Below, one piece after another: positions 8,535 through 17,886 of a stretch of DNA of 33,511 bases. Under the pieces are notes generated by a model that ran no database searches, was not told the DNA's origin, and worked only from the letters and a program-made list of their open reading frames with translations. The first letter of the stretch is position 1. Every line of letters begins with the position of its first letter. The stretch lies in assembly GCA_947630955.1 (NCBI GenBank), contig CANRJK010000005.1, positions 1 to 33,511 on the forward strand. The letters are read 5' to 3'. The translations under genes were made by a program, and so were the position numbers. Source of the DNA: an uncultured Bacilli bacterium. Lineage in GTDB: Bacteria; Bacillota_I; Bacilli_A; RF39; UBA660.

Positions 8535-9383
8535 ATGCTAGTTAATATGGTTAAAATGTTACAGGCAGCTAAAGAAAATAAATATGCTGTCGCGCAGTTT
8601 AATATTAATAATCTAGAATGGACAAGATTTATTTTAGAAGCTTGCCAAGAGGAAGATGTTCCTGTTATTTTAGGTGTTAGTGAAGGTGCTTTAAAATATA
8701 TGGGAGGACCTAAGACAGTTGTTAGCTTAGTTAAAAATTTAATGGATTATTTAAAAATTAGTATTCCTGTTGTTATTCATTTAGACCATGGAAGCAGTTT
8801 TGATGTATGTAAAGAAGTCATTGAAGCGGGTTTTACTTCGGTAATGATTGATGCATCTAAATATGATTTAGATAAAAATATTGAAATAACAAAGCAAGTT
8901 GTGGATTATGCTAAAAAAAGAAATATTTCAGTTGAAGCTGAAGTTGGTCATATAGGTGGTAGTGAAGATGAGAATAACTCAGGAATTTTATATGCTGATA
9001 AAGATGATTGTTATCGTTTTTGTTTAGAGACCCATGTTGACTTTTTGGCGCCTGCTTTGGGAAGTGTTCATGGACCATATCATGGAGATCCCGTTTTAAA
9101 TTTCGATTTGATGGAACAGATAAGAGATATCTGTAATATTCCACTTGTTTTGCATGGTGGCAGTGGTATTTATGATGAACAAATAAAAAAGGCTATAGAA
9201 TGTGGTATTTGTAAATTAAATATTAATACTGAGCTTCAACAAGTATGGGCTAAAGCTGTTCGTGAAAAATTAGCTAATGATAAGGAAGTTTATGATCCAA
9301 GAAAAATAATTAAATCAGGAGAAGATAGTATTAAAAAAGCTATCAAGGAAAAAATTATTTTACTTGGAACTAGGCACATGTAA
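8535..9383 (+). CDS. fba: Class II fructose-bisphosphate aldolase
   Basis: MLVNMVKMLQAAKENKYAVAQFNINNLEW..., HLDHGSS, EAEVGHIGG, LHGGSGI. Start corrected from 8490 because that TTG is the -35 box; SD AGGTGAT precedes ATG 8535. Confidence 0.94.
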   Translation: MLVNMVKMLQAAKENKYAVAQFNINNLEWTRFILEACQEEDVPVILGVSEGALKYMGGPKTVVSLVKNLMDYLKISIPVVIHLDHGSSFDVCKEVIEAGFTSVMIDASKYDLDKNIEITKQVVDYAKKRNISVEAEVGHIGGSEDENNSGILYADKDDCYRFCLETHVDFLAPALGSVHGPYHGDPVLNFDLMEQIRDICNIPLVLHGGSGIYDEQIKKAIECGICKLNINTELQQVWAKAVREKLANDKEVYDPRKIIKSGEDSIKKAIKEKIILLGTRHM

Positions 9384-9418
9384 TATAATTTTACATAAAT
9401 TATAAGAGGAGGTATGCA

Positions 9419-10675
9419 ATGAAAAGAATAAAAATAGAAGGAGGCAAAATTCTATCAGGTACTATTAATATTAGTGGTGCGAAAAATAGTGCGGTTGCTT
9501 TAATCCCAGCTGCTATTTTATCTGATGAAGAAGTTGTTATTGATAATGTTCCTACTATTTCAGATATTGATGCTTTACAAGAAATATTGGAATATTTAGG
9601 GGCTAGTATAAAAAAAGAAGGCAGTAAGATGATTATTAATGCCACTTCTATTCAAAATAAAGAAATACCAGAAGCTGTTAGTAGAAAATTACGTGCATCT
9701 TATTACTTTATGTCCTCTTTGTTAGGAAAGTATAAATATGTTGAAATGTATTTTCCTGGTGGCTGTTCTATTGGAGCTCGACCAATTGATCAAACTTTGA
9801 AAGGGTATCGTGCTTTAGGAGCAACAGTTATTGAAAAAGAAAATAAATTTACTATTTATGCCGATGAATTAGTTGGTAGTGAAATATACCTAGATATGCC
9901 AAGTGTTGGAGCTACTGTCAATGTTATGTTAGCAGCTGTAAAAGCAAAGGGTGAAACAATAATTGAAAATGCAGCTCGAGAACCAGAAATAGTAAATGTT
10001 GCTACTTTTTTAAATAGTATGGGAGCTAAAATAACTGGAGCAGGAACTAGTTCTATTCATATTGATGGTGTTTCATATTTAGGTAAAGCCTTTACAGAAG
10101 TAATTCCTGATCGTATTGAAGCAGGTACTTACATCATAGCTGGAGCTTTAATTGGTAACAAATTAAAAATAAATAATATTATTCCTGAACATATAGACTC
10201 TTTACTTCAAAAATTAATAGAAGTTGGTTGTGATATTGAAATAACACCATCATCAGTAATAATTTCGCAAGTTAAAAATGGTAAAGCAATAAATGTAAAG
10301 ACGTTGGGATATCCAGGTTTTCCAACTGATTTGCAGCAGCCTCTTTCAACTTTACTTACCCAACTTAATGGGGAATCTATTCTAGAGGAAACCATTTATG
10401 AAAATAGATTTCAAAATATTGAGTATTTAGTAAATATGGGTGCTGATATCCAAATAGATGGCAATAAAATTCAAGTTAAAGGACCAACACCATTAGTTGG
10501 TAAAACCGTTGTTGCGACCGATTTAAGAGCTGGTGCTTGTCTTGTTTTAGCGGGACTTAAAGCTAATGGTGAAACAATAATTGAAAATATTGAACATGTT
10601 TTGCGTGGTTATGAAGATATTGTTGGAAAACTATCGAAAATTGGTGCAAAAATCGAATTAGAAGAATATAATTAA
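9419..10675 (+). CDS. murA: UDP-N-acetylglucosamine 1-carboxyvinyltransferase
   Basis: GGKILSGTINISGAKNSAVALIPAAIL and PGGCSIGARPIDQ with catalytic Cys present. Confidence 0.96.
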   Translation: MKRIKIEGGKILSGTINISGAKNSAVALIPAAILSDEEVVIDNVPTISDIDALQEILEYLGASIKKEGSKMIINATSIQNKEIPEAVSRKLRASYYFMSSLLGKYKYVEMYFPGGCSIGARPIDQTLKGYRALGATVIEKENKFTIYADELVGSEIYLDMPSVGATVNVMLAAVKAKGETIIENAAREPEIVNVATFLNSMGAKITGAGTSSIHIDGVSYLGKAFTEVIPDRIEAGTYIIAGALIGNKLKINNIIPEHIDSLLQKLIEVGCDIEITPSSVIISQVKNGKAINVKTLGYPGFPTDLQQPLSTLLTQLNGESILEETIYENRFQNIEYLVNMGADIQIDGNKIQVKGPTPLVGKTVVATDLRAGACLVLAGLKANGETIIENIEHVLRGYEDIVGKLSKIGAKIELEEYN

Positions 10676-10697
10676 GTAGCTTAGGCTACTTTTTTTG
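10675..10697 (+). terminator. Rho-independent terminator after murA
   Basis: AGTAGC-ttag-GCTACT-TTTTTT; begins at the last base of the murA stop codon. Confidence 0.85.
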
Positions 10698-10705
10698 AGG
10701 TGAAA

Positions 10706-11128
10706 ATGAAAAAAATATTGTTTATCATTTGTATAATAATAATTATTATAACTATTAGTTTAAAAGTTAATTATAAAGCTCATATTACTTTGTCTTTTGG
10801 TAATAATATAAAAAGTAATTACAATTACCTTTATAAAGATACGAGAATAGATGATATTATAGATGATATAAATAATAATAAGAAAATTAGTGACCGGTAT
10901 ATTCAAAATATTTTAGTTAAATCAGATAATATCTATTTAGATTTAAATGGACTTGTTATCAAACGATATGATATTAGTAAATTAAATAAATTATTTGAAA
11001 CTATTAGAAATTTTACCAAAGAAAATGTCATTGTTTTTTTGAGAGAAGAAAAAAACAATGATGATAAACTTATAAATAGTTGGATTTTTAAAATTAAAGA
11101 TAATTATGATATAATTATTGAGAGGTGA
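10706..11128 (+). CDS. Small hypothetical protein with N-terminal TM/signal anchor
   Basis: MKKILFIICIIIIIITISL hydrophobic N-terminus; GAGGTG SD; ORF ends at the next gene's SD. Confidence 0.6.
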   Translation: MKKILFIICIIIIIITISLKVNYKAHITLSFGNNIKSNYNYLYKDTRIDDIIDDINNNKKISDRYIQNILVKSDNIYLDLNGLVIKRYDISKLNKLFETIRNFTKENVIVFLREEKNNDDKLINSWIFKIKDNYDIIIER

Positions 11129-11132
11129 TATT

Positions 11133-11783
11133 ATGGGTAATAATATGCAACAGGTTTTCTCAAAAATTTTTATGTGGTTATGTCTAGGGTTAATAATCAC
11201 ATTTGCAACAGGTTATTTCATTCAAACTAATACGGATTTATTTAGTAGTTTGTATAAAGGAAGTACTTATTTATTTGTATGGTTAGCGGAAATTGTAGTA
11301 GCTATTGTTTTAGTTGTAAGAATTCGTAAATTAAAACCCTTAACAACAACTATTTTATATTTAGCTTATACTATTTTAACAGGTGTTACTTTTGCGACTA
11401 TTTTTGTTATTTATAATTTAACATCAATAATTTATATTTTTGCTGTTACAGCTTTGGTATTATTTATTTTTGGAATGATTGGTTATAAGACTAAAATTGA
11501 TTTAACTAGAATTTCAACATTTCTATTTATGGGTATTATTGCTATTATTATTTTGATGGTTGTTAGTGCCTTTATCGATTCTGTTGCTTTAAATTTAGGG
11601 GTAATAATATTTAGTTTAATTCTTTTCTTTATCTATGTTGCTTACGATATTCAAATGATTAAAAGACGTATGTATCAAATTGATAATGAAGATAATTTAG
11701 CTATTTATGGAGCTTTCCAATTATATATAGATTTTATTAATATTTTTATGGATCTATTATCATTATTTGGAAAGGAAAAATAA
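11133..11783 (+). CDS. Bax inhibitor-1/YccA family membrane protein
   Basis: Seven hydrophobic segments with the family-like C-terminus AYDIQMIKRRMYQ...NLAIYGAFQLYIDFINIFMDLLSLFG. Start ATG 11133 with SD GAGGTGAT. Confidence 0.85.
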   Translation: MGNNMQQVFSKIFMWLCLGLIITFATGYFIQTNTDLFSSLYKGSTYLFVWLAEIVVAIVLVVRIRKLKPLTTTILYLAYTILTGVTFATIFVIYNLTSIIYIFAVTALVLFIFGMIGYKTKIDLTRISTFLFMGIIAIIILMVVSAFIDSVALNLGVIIFSLILFFIYVAYDIQMIKRRMYQIDNEDNLAIYGAFQLYIDFINIFMDLLSLFGKEK

Positions 11784-11904
11784 TTTTATATTTTCATCTT
11801 GTTACAAAGTCTGATAAAACAGTTACGACAATTAGTAAACCAAAAATTAATAAAGCTATTGCAAATTAGTTGATAATTTGATAAACTATGTAAGAATTGA
11901 TTTT

Positions 11905-11926
11905 CTATGACTTCGATTAGTCATGG
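11905..11926 (+). promoter_or_regulatory. Stem-loop just upstream of the rpmE SD, candidate L31 leader element
   Basis: CTATGACT-tcgatt-AGTCATGG (8 bp with one GU pair) immediately 5' of AAGGAGAG. Confidence 0.4.
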
Positions 11927-11942
11927 CGGAAGGAGAGAGAAT

Positions 11943-12158
11943 ATGAAAAAAGGAATTCATCCAGAGTATAAGGAAACGACAGTAATCTGTTCTTGTGGAA
12001 ATACCTTCAAAGTAATGTCTAATAAAGACGAATTACATATTGAAACTTGTGACAAATGTCATCCATTTTACAATGGTTCTAAAGATGGTAAGGGAACATC
12101 AAAAGCTGGTCGTGTTGAAAAGTTTAATCGTAAATATGGCTTTGATAAACAAAATTAG
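11943..12158 (+). CDS. rpmE: 50S ribosomal protein L31, zinc-binding (C+) type
   Basis: [24 protein letters not shown]...[13 protein letters not shown]. Start corrected from 11907. Confidence 0.95.
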   Translation: MKKGIHPEYKETTVICSCGNTFKVMSNKDELHIETCDKCHPFYNGSKDGKGTSKAGRVEKFNRKYGFDKQN

Positions 12159-12179
12159 ATAGTTAATCTATCTTTTTTT
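12157..12179 (+). terminator. Rho-independent terminator after rpmE
   Basis: AGATAG-ttaat-CTATCT-TTTTTT. Confidence 0.8.
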
Positions 12180-12225
12180 ATTGTATAAAAAGATATAATA
12201 ATATCATACTAATATTGGTGATATT

Positions 12226-12942
12226 ATGGATTTTTCAAGTATTGGAGCAGTTACTTATCGTGCTTTGATATCTTTATTTACTTTATTTGTTGTAACTAAA
12301 ATATTAGGTAAAAAACAAGTATCAGAGTTAAGCGTTTTTGATTATGTTATAGGTATATCAATTGGTAATTTTGCAGCTGAGATGACAATTAACACAGATT
12401 CACCAGAAATAAATGGTATTTTAGCAGTCATTCTTTTTGGTCTAGTTGCTTATTTTGTTTCTTTTTTGACAATGAAAAGTGTATCTTTACGACGCTTTTT
12501 TATGGGAACACCTACAATTATTATTCAACAAGGGCAAATCTTAAGAAAGAATATGCGAAAAGTTCACCTAGATATGAATGATTTGCTAGAAGAATGTCGT
12601 ATTAAAGGATATTTTGATATTTCTAATATAGCTTATGGCATAATGGAAATAAATGGTGAGATGAGTTTTTTACCCAAAAGTTTGTATAAACCATTAACGC
12701 CTTTAGATATGAATTTAAAACCCGATAAAGAGCTTTTTTTAGCGAACGTTATTATTGATGGTAAAATTATGTCCAAAAATTTACATTTGATGCATAAAGA
12801 TGAAAAGTGGTTACAAAAGCAGTTACAAATGAAAGGTTATAAAAATATTAAAAAAATTTTACTATGTACTTTAGATGAAAAAGAAAAAGTAACAATTTAC
12901 GAAGATAATGACGATGTGCAAGTACTTGACATTCTTGAATAG
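12226..12942 (+). CDS. DUF421 (YetF-like) membrane protein
   Basis: RALISLFTLFVVTKILGKKQVSELSVFDYVIGISIGNFAAEM and PTIIIQQGQILRKNMRK are typical of DUF421. Confidence 0.88.
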   Translation: MDFSSIGAVTYRALISLFTLFVVTKILGKKQVSELSVFDYVIGISIGNFAAEMTINTDSPEINGILAVILFGLVAYFVSFLTMKSVSLRRFFMGTPTIIIQQGQILRKNMRKVHLDMNDLLEECRIKGYFDISNIAYGIMEINGEMSFLPKSLYKPLTPLDMNLKPDKELFLANVIIDGKIMSKNLHLMHKDEKWLQKQLQMKGYKNIKKILLCTLDEKEKVTIYEDNDDVQVLDILE

Positions 12943-12968
12943 ACAAGGGTGTCTTTTTTTGTTATAAT
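12940..12968 (+). promoter_or_regulatory. Promoter for the NUDIX gene, overlapping the DUF421 stop/terminator
   Basis: TAGACA (12940-12945), 17 bp, TATAAT (12963-12968). The -35 lies in the AGACA-aggg-TGTCT hairpin. Confidence 0.55.
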
Positions 12969-12983
12969 CAGTATGGTGATGAT

Positions 12984-13418
12984 ATGGCAAGACATTTTTG
13001 TGCATCTGTTTTTATTATAAACCCGTTAGATAAAAAAATATTATTGATTATGCATCGTAAAAATCATCGTTGGACACAACCAGGCGGACATATTGAATTA
13101 AATGAAACACCAGAAGAATGTGCTTTAAGAGAAGCATATGAAGAAACAGGTTTAAAGGTAACCTTATTAGGAGAAAGATTTCCTCGTGAAGAAGATTTTA
13201 TTAGACCATTAGGAATTCAGAAAAATCGTCATAGTGATGGCGATATGCATGTCGATATAATTTATGCGGCTATACCTAATAATGATGATACTCCTAAACT
13301 TAACTTAAGAGAAAGTAGCGATGTTAGATGGTTTTCTCGTGAGGAACTTGAACACATTGACTGTTTTCCCGATATTAAAATTACAATGGACTATATTTTA
13401 AGAGAAATGATAAAGTAG
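12984..13418 (+). CDS. NUDIX hydrolase
   Basis: Nudix box GGHIELNETPEECALREAYEETGL. Confidence 0.93.
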   Translation: MARHFCASVFIINPLDKKILLIMHRKNHRWTQPGGHIELNETPEECALREAYEETGLKVTLLGERFPREEDFIRPLGIQKNRHSDGDMHVDIIYAAIPNNDDTPKLNLRESSDVRWFSREELEHIDCFPDIKITMDYILREMIK

Positions 13419-13425
13419 GTGACTG

Positions 13426-14082
13426 ATGGAAAAATATACATTTGTTTTAACAATAGCTTCAATAATTGTTCCTGTTTTAGCGACTATTTTAGCGTCTGTT
13501 TATACAGTTGTTAATCGTGTTAAAGCAGAACACAAACCATATCTTGTTTTAGATACAATTGAAGATTTAAATCATTTAGATAAGTGTTTATACTTTGTTA
13601 TAATGTTAGGTAATAAATTACGTCGTAAATATCATGATCGTGAATTAGATGATATTGTTAATAAAGGGGAAACAATAGATGTTAAAATTCGTTTACGCAA
13701 CATAGGTTATGGTGTAGCGACCAATATTCGTTTTTATGATTTGAATACAGGCAATAAAATATATGGTACTCAGGAAGTTGATGATAAAATTAATCAACGC
13801 TTATTTACAACCTTTGATATTGCATCTGGTGATCATAAAAGTGTTCAGACCTCTTTAGTAATAAAAAAGGTTGATAATAAAGTATTAGAAGATTCAGTTC
13901 ATATTTTATGTATTTATCAAGATTTAAATAATAATGTTTATAATTTTCTTTTTGTAATCAATATTAAAAGTGGTGGTGGTTATGATTACTATGCATATCA
14001 ACCAAGCAGTCATAGTTATCAACAATTAGTAAAACAGTATCGCCATCAAACAAAAAAGATAACTAAGGATTATTGGAAATAA
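13426..14082 (+). CDS. Hypothetical protein with one N-terminal TM and a soluble domain
   Basis: SD AGGTGA, long intact ORF with genome-typical codon usage; RLRNIGYGVATNIRF motif. Confidence 0.6.
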   Translation: MEKYTFVLTIASIIVPVLATILASVYTVVNRVKAEHKPYLVLDTIEDLNHLDKCLYFVIMLGNKLRRKYHDRELDDIVNKGETIDVKIRLRNIGYGVATNIRFYDLNTGNKIYGTQEVDDKINQRLFTTFDIASGDHKSVQTSLVIKKVDNKVLEDSVHILCIYQDLNNNVYNFLFVINIKSGGGYDYYAYQPSSHSYQQLVKQYRHQTKKITKDYWK

Positions 14083-14083
14083 G

Positions 14084-14118
14084 TAAAGAAAAAGTATGTA
14101 AATACTTTTTCTTTATAC
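14084..14118 (+). terminator. Strong hairpin terminator after the 13426 ORF
   Basis: TAAAGAAAAAGTAT-gtaa-ATACTTTTTCTTTA, a 14-bp perfect inverted repeat. Confidence 0.8.
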
Positions 14119-14147
14119 TTTACTTATCTTAAATGATATGCTATAAT
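14119..14147 (+). promoter_or_regulatory. Extended -10 promoter for typA
   Basis: TTTACT (14119-14124), 17 bp, TGcTATAAT (TATAAT 14142-14147). Confidence 0.7.
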
Positions 14148-14174
14148 CTCTTGAGTGTGAAAGGATGTAGTATC

Positions 14175-15983
14175 ATGAAAAGAAGAAATATTGCAATCAT
14201 AGCTCATGTCGATCATGGGAAAACAACTTTAGTAGATAAATTATTACAATCTTCTGGGACTTTCCGTGATAATGAGGCGATTCAAGAACGTGCGCTTGAT
14301 TCTAATGATATTGAACGTGAAAGAGGTATTACGATTTTAGCTAAAACAACAGCTATCAACTATAAAGATACACATATTAATATATTAGATACACCAGGTC
14401 ATGCTGATTTTGGTGGTGAAGTAGAACGTATTATGAATATGGTCGATGGTGTTTTACTTGTTGTTGATGCTTATGAGGGAACAATGCCACAAACGAGGTT
14501 TGTTTTAAAAAAAGCAATGGAGGCGAAGGTAAAACCTATTGTTATTGTTAATAAAATAGATAAACCAGCGGCTCGTCCAAAAGAGGTTATTGATGAAGTA
14601 ATGGATTTATTTATTGAACTAGGTGCGGATATTGATGATTTAGATTTTCCAGTTGCTTATTGTTCAGCCATCAATGGAACATCATCTTACGAACCAGAGG
14701 TTGAAACACAAGAACCAGGTATGGAAAAAATACTGGATATGATTATTAAGTATATACCTGAACCTAAAGTTGAGTTAGATGCTCCTTTACAATTTCAACC
14801 AGCCTTACTAGATTATAACGATTTTGTTGGCCGTATTGGGATTGGTTTAGTAAAAAGAGGTACAATTAAGTTAAATTCAATGGTTTCATGTGTTCGTATT
14901 GATGGTTCTATTAAACAATTTAGGGTTGCTAAAATATATGGATATTTAGGTTTAAAAAGAATTGAAATAGATCATGCTGAAGCTGGTGATATTGTTGCTA
15001 TAGCTGGTCTTCCTGATATTTCAGTTGGTGAAACGGTATGTGATATTAATCATCCTGAAGCTTTACCTTTACTTCGTATCGATGAACCAACCTTACAGAT
15101 GACTTTTGGAGTTAATACTAGTCCTTTTTGTGGACGTGAAGGAAAAATTGTAACTGCTCGTAAAATAGAAGAAAGACTTATTAAAGAAACAGAACGTGAT
15201 GTTTCCTTAAAAATTACGCCAAATGATTCTGAATCTTTCATTGTATCTGGTCGTGGCGAATTACACTTATCTATTTTAATAGAAAATATGCGTCGTGAAG
15301 GATTTGAACTACAGGTATCAAAACCTAAAATAATTGAAAAAGAAATAGATGGGGTTATTTGTGAACCATATGAAGAGGTACAAATTGATGTTCCAGAAGA
15401 ATATGTTGGAAATGTAATTGAAGCTTTGGGGAACCGTGAAGGAACAATGCAGAATATGACTAGTCTAGAAAATCAGGTTAAATTGCAATATCTTATTCCA
15501 ACAAGAGGTTTAATCGGTTTTATGACGGAATTTATGACCATGACTAAAGGATATGGTATCTTAAATCATACTTTTTCTGATTATCGTCCTAAAGCTAGTA
15601 ATATGATTGGAACACGCAAAAATGGTGTTTTAGTATCAATGGAAAATGGTAGTGCGACAGCTTATGCCTTAGGAGGTTTAGAAGATCGTGGTGTTATGTT
15701 TATTGAACCCGGTGTCGAAGTTTATGAAGGTATGATAGTTGGCGAAAACAATCATGAAAATGATTTAGCTGTTAACGTTGTACGTGGTAAAAACCTAACT
15801 AATACCCGTTCTGCTGGAAAAGACCATACGGTAGTTTTGAAAAGACCAAAGCAGATGAGCTTAGAGGTTTGTCTAGACTATATAAATGATGATGAATTAG
15901 TTGAAGTAACACCTCTTAATTATCGTATGCGCAAAGCTATTTTAAATACAAGCGAAAGAAAAAAACAGGATAGTCGAAAATAA
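14175..15983 (+). CDS. typA: Translational GTPase TypA/BipA
   Basis: MKRRNIAIIAHVDHGKTTLVDKLL, RERGITILAK, DTPGHADFGGEVERI, long TypA C-terminal domain. Start corrected from 14133, which lies upstream of the promoter -10. Confidence 0.96.
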   Translation: MKRRNIAIIAHVDHGKTTLVDKLLQSSGTFRDNEAIQERALDSNDIERERGITILAKTTAINYKDTHINILDTPGHADFGGEVERIMNMVDGVLLVVDAYEGTMPQTRFVLKKAMEAKVKPIVIVNKIDKPAARPKEVIDEVMDLFIELGADIDDLDFPVAYCSAINGTSSYEPEVETQEPGMEKILDMIIKYIPEPKVELDAPLQFQPALLDYNDFVGRIGIGLVKRGTIKLNSMVSCVRIDGSIKQFRVAKIYGYLGLKRIEIDHAEAGDIVAIAGLPDISVGETVCDINHPEALPLLRIDEPTLQMTFGVNTSPFCGREGKIVTARKIEERLIKETERDVSLKITPNDSESFIVSGRGELHLSILIENMRREGFELQVSKPKIIEKEIDGVICEPYEEVQIDVPEEYVGNVIEALGNREGTMQNMTSLENQVKLQYLIPTRGLIGFMTEFMTMTKGYGILNHTFSDYRPKASNMIGTRKNGVLVSMENGSATAYALGGLEDRGVMFIEPGVEVYEGMIVGENNHENDLAVNVVRGKNLTNTRSAGKDHTVVLKRPKQMSLEVCLDYINDDELVEVTPLNYRMRKAILNTSERKKQDSRK

Positions 15984-16036
15984 AGACTACCTTTTTTCTT
16001 AATTTTATAATATAATAACGAACAAGTGGTGATGTT

Positions 16037-17875
16037 ATGAGTACTACAGATGTTATAACATTTATGAAATCTGTCTATGAATTTTTTAGAAATGACTTTT
16101 CTCTAGTTGAATTTTTCTTGGGGTCTGAAACAACTTGGGATAAAAATTTTTTGTATGAATTTTCATTAGATAAAGAAGCTTTATTGGAAATGAAAAATGT
16201 AATGTTTGTCAATATAATTAGTGGTTATCACAATTATGTTTTTGCTTCTTCTTCTAAAGGAACTCTAAGTCCATTAATGAAAAGATATTTAAAAAAGATT
16301 GAAGCTTCAGAAAACCCGTCAGATTTCTTTTTTACTGATGAAGAAATGTCAGTTGGGATGCAGCGTTTTATGGTTAATAGATTAGTTAAACTTTGTGATA
16401 TTAGTATTGATACAACTAATTATTATGAACCTAATTTTTTTGAAGTTGGTAAAATATGTTCAGAGGTTTATGCTAAGTATGATGTTAGTCAAATTGAATC
16501 TTTAGATGAAAATGGCGTTGATGTAGCTAAAAGAGTTAGTGAAGAAATATATACTAAAGTCACTAGTTATTTAAGTTCGGTTTTTGATAGTCCTATAGAA
16601 GAAATTTATTTTTTGAGTTATTTATATAGCCTTTTTTATAGTGCATATACTATGAATAGCGAAGGAATTAACGATGAAGATGCTAAAAAAATAAAAGATA
16701 TTATGGACAAACAATTAGAAATAATAAAGAGAATTGATCCTAAAATGTTAGATAGTAATAAAGATATTAGTATCAAATTGGCTTCACAATTAAGAAGCTT
16801 GTTTTATCAATTACATTTTATTGCTCCTTGTTTAATTGATATTATATCATTTGCTTCAGATATTTATAGCGCTAATTTTGACTATAGAAAAAAGGTAGAT
16901 GATCAATTTGTTCAAAAATATTTTTCTTTATTAGATGTTAATTATAATGTAAAATTTCCACCTTTTAGAATTATAAATACATTTAATTTAGATAAAAAAA
17001 TAGAGAATTTATTGGATATGTTGAGATGCGATTGGGATACCGAAGAAATATACAGCTTTTTAATTGATTCAGATATTCGTGAATTTTTGTTAGATAATGA
17101 TTTAGATGCACGTGATACAAGGTATTTTAGAATGGCTTTTATCAATAAAATAATCGGTGATGTTTATGAGTTTGAAAGTTATAATCGCGTTATTAAAAAT
17201 ATTGAAATAGAAAAAGGTGTTTATCAACAGTTTTATTATCAAATATCAAATATAATAGATGATGCTGCAAAGAGATTAAACTTTTTTGTTGAACATGGTG
17301 TAGATTTATTAAATAGCTATTATTTCTATCACCGTCAAGGCGATGATTTTATCAATCAAGTCCAAACATATATCTACGAGAGTAAATATTTTGATACATT
17401 ATTGAAAATTAATGCTTTTGCTTCTACTAGTTATCTTCCTATCCAATCTTGTAATTATCAAAAATTACACAGTGCTGAATATCTTAATCAGTTGTTTCTC
17501 TTAGATAAAGGTAGTAATTATATTATTAATAATATTGATAGTTTTGAGCGTGAAAAACAAGAGCTAGTAATAAGAACTATTTGTTTAAGTGTTTATGAAC
17601 ATTTAATTTTAGAGCAAAATAAAGATGAAAGTATGAATGCCTTCCTTTCTTTTCTAGAAAACAAAGAAAATATTGTTGATTTTATATTATCAGATAGAAA
17701 TTGTTTAAAGAAAATGATTGATTTATTTCATTATTATAACTCTAATGGTATTACATCTTATAATGAAAATAAGATTCGTAAGCAAATTAAGGATGCAAAA
17801 CATGTGAAAGTTTTAGAAAGATTAAATCCTTTTTTCAAGGAAGAAAAAGACAACTATGGTATTGAAACATCATAA
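16037..17875 (+). CDS. Large hypothetical protein (612 aa), no recognised domain
   Basis: Intact ORF, SD GGTGATG, bounded by typA and parA; predominantly helical/acidic composition. Confidence 0.65.
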   Translation: MSTTDVITFMKSVYEFFRNDFSLVEFFLGSETTWDKNFLYEFSLDKEALLEMKNVMFVNIISGYHNYVFASSSKGTLSPLMKRYLKKIEASENPSDFFFTDEEMSVGMQRFMVNRLVKLCDISIDTTNYYEPNFFEVGKICSEVYAKYDVSQIESLDENGVDVAKRVSEEIYTKVTSYLSSVFDSPIEEIYFLSYLYSLFYSAYTMNSEGINDEDAKKIKDIMDKQLEIIKRIDPKMLDSNKDISIKLASQLRSLFYQLHFIAPCLIDIISFASDIYSANFDYRKKVDDQFVQKYFSLLDVNYNVKFPPFRIINTFNLDKKIENLLDMLRCDWDTEEIYSFLIDSDIREFLLDNDLDARDTRYFRMAFINKIIGDVYEFESYNRVIKNIEIEKGVYQQFYYQISNIIDDAAKRLNFFVEHGVDLLNSYYFYHRQGDDFINQVQTYIYESKYFDTLLKINAFASTSYLPIQSCNYQKLHSAEYLNQLFLLDKGSNYIINNIDSFEREKQELVIRTICLSVYEHLILEQNKDESMNAFLSFLENKENIVDFILSDRNCLKKMIDLFHYYNSNGITSYNENKIRKQIKDAKHVKVLERLNPFFKEEKDNYGIETS

Positions 17876-17886
17876 TTGCTTTTTTC

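Noticed and set aside
8911-9144. Minus-strand ORF antisense to fba
   Set aside because: Shadow ORF opposite a strongly conserved enzyme; no SD. The same applies to 9400-9645, 10207-10395, 10991-11200, 15050-15241, 16942-17145, 17933-18163, 20291-20512, 21595-21894, 22297-22536, 27448-27654, 28355-28564, 29597-29779, 29963-30229, 31572-31778 and 32285-32542.
11784-11872. Minus-strand frame FAIALLIFGLLIVVTVLSDFVTR* resembling a small hydrophobic toxin-like peptide
   Set aside because: A stop immediately precedes it, there is no start codon or SD, and T-rich sequence gives hydrophobic codons by chance.
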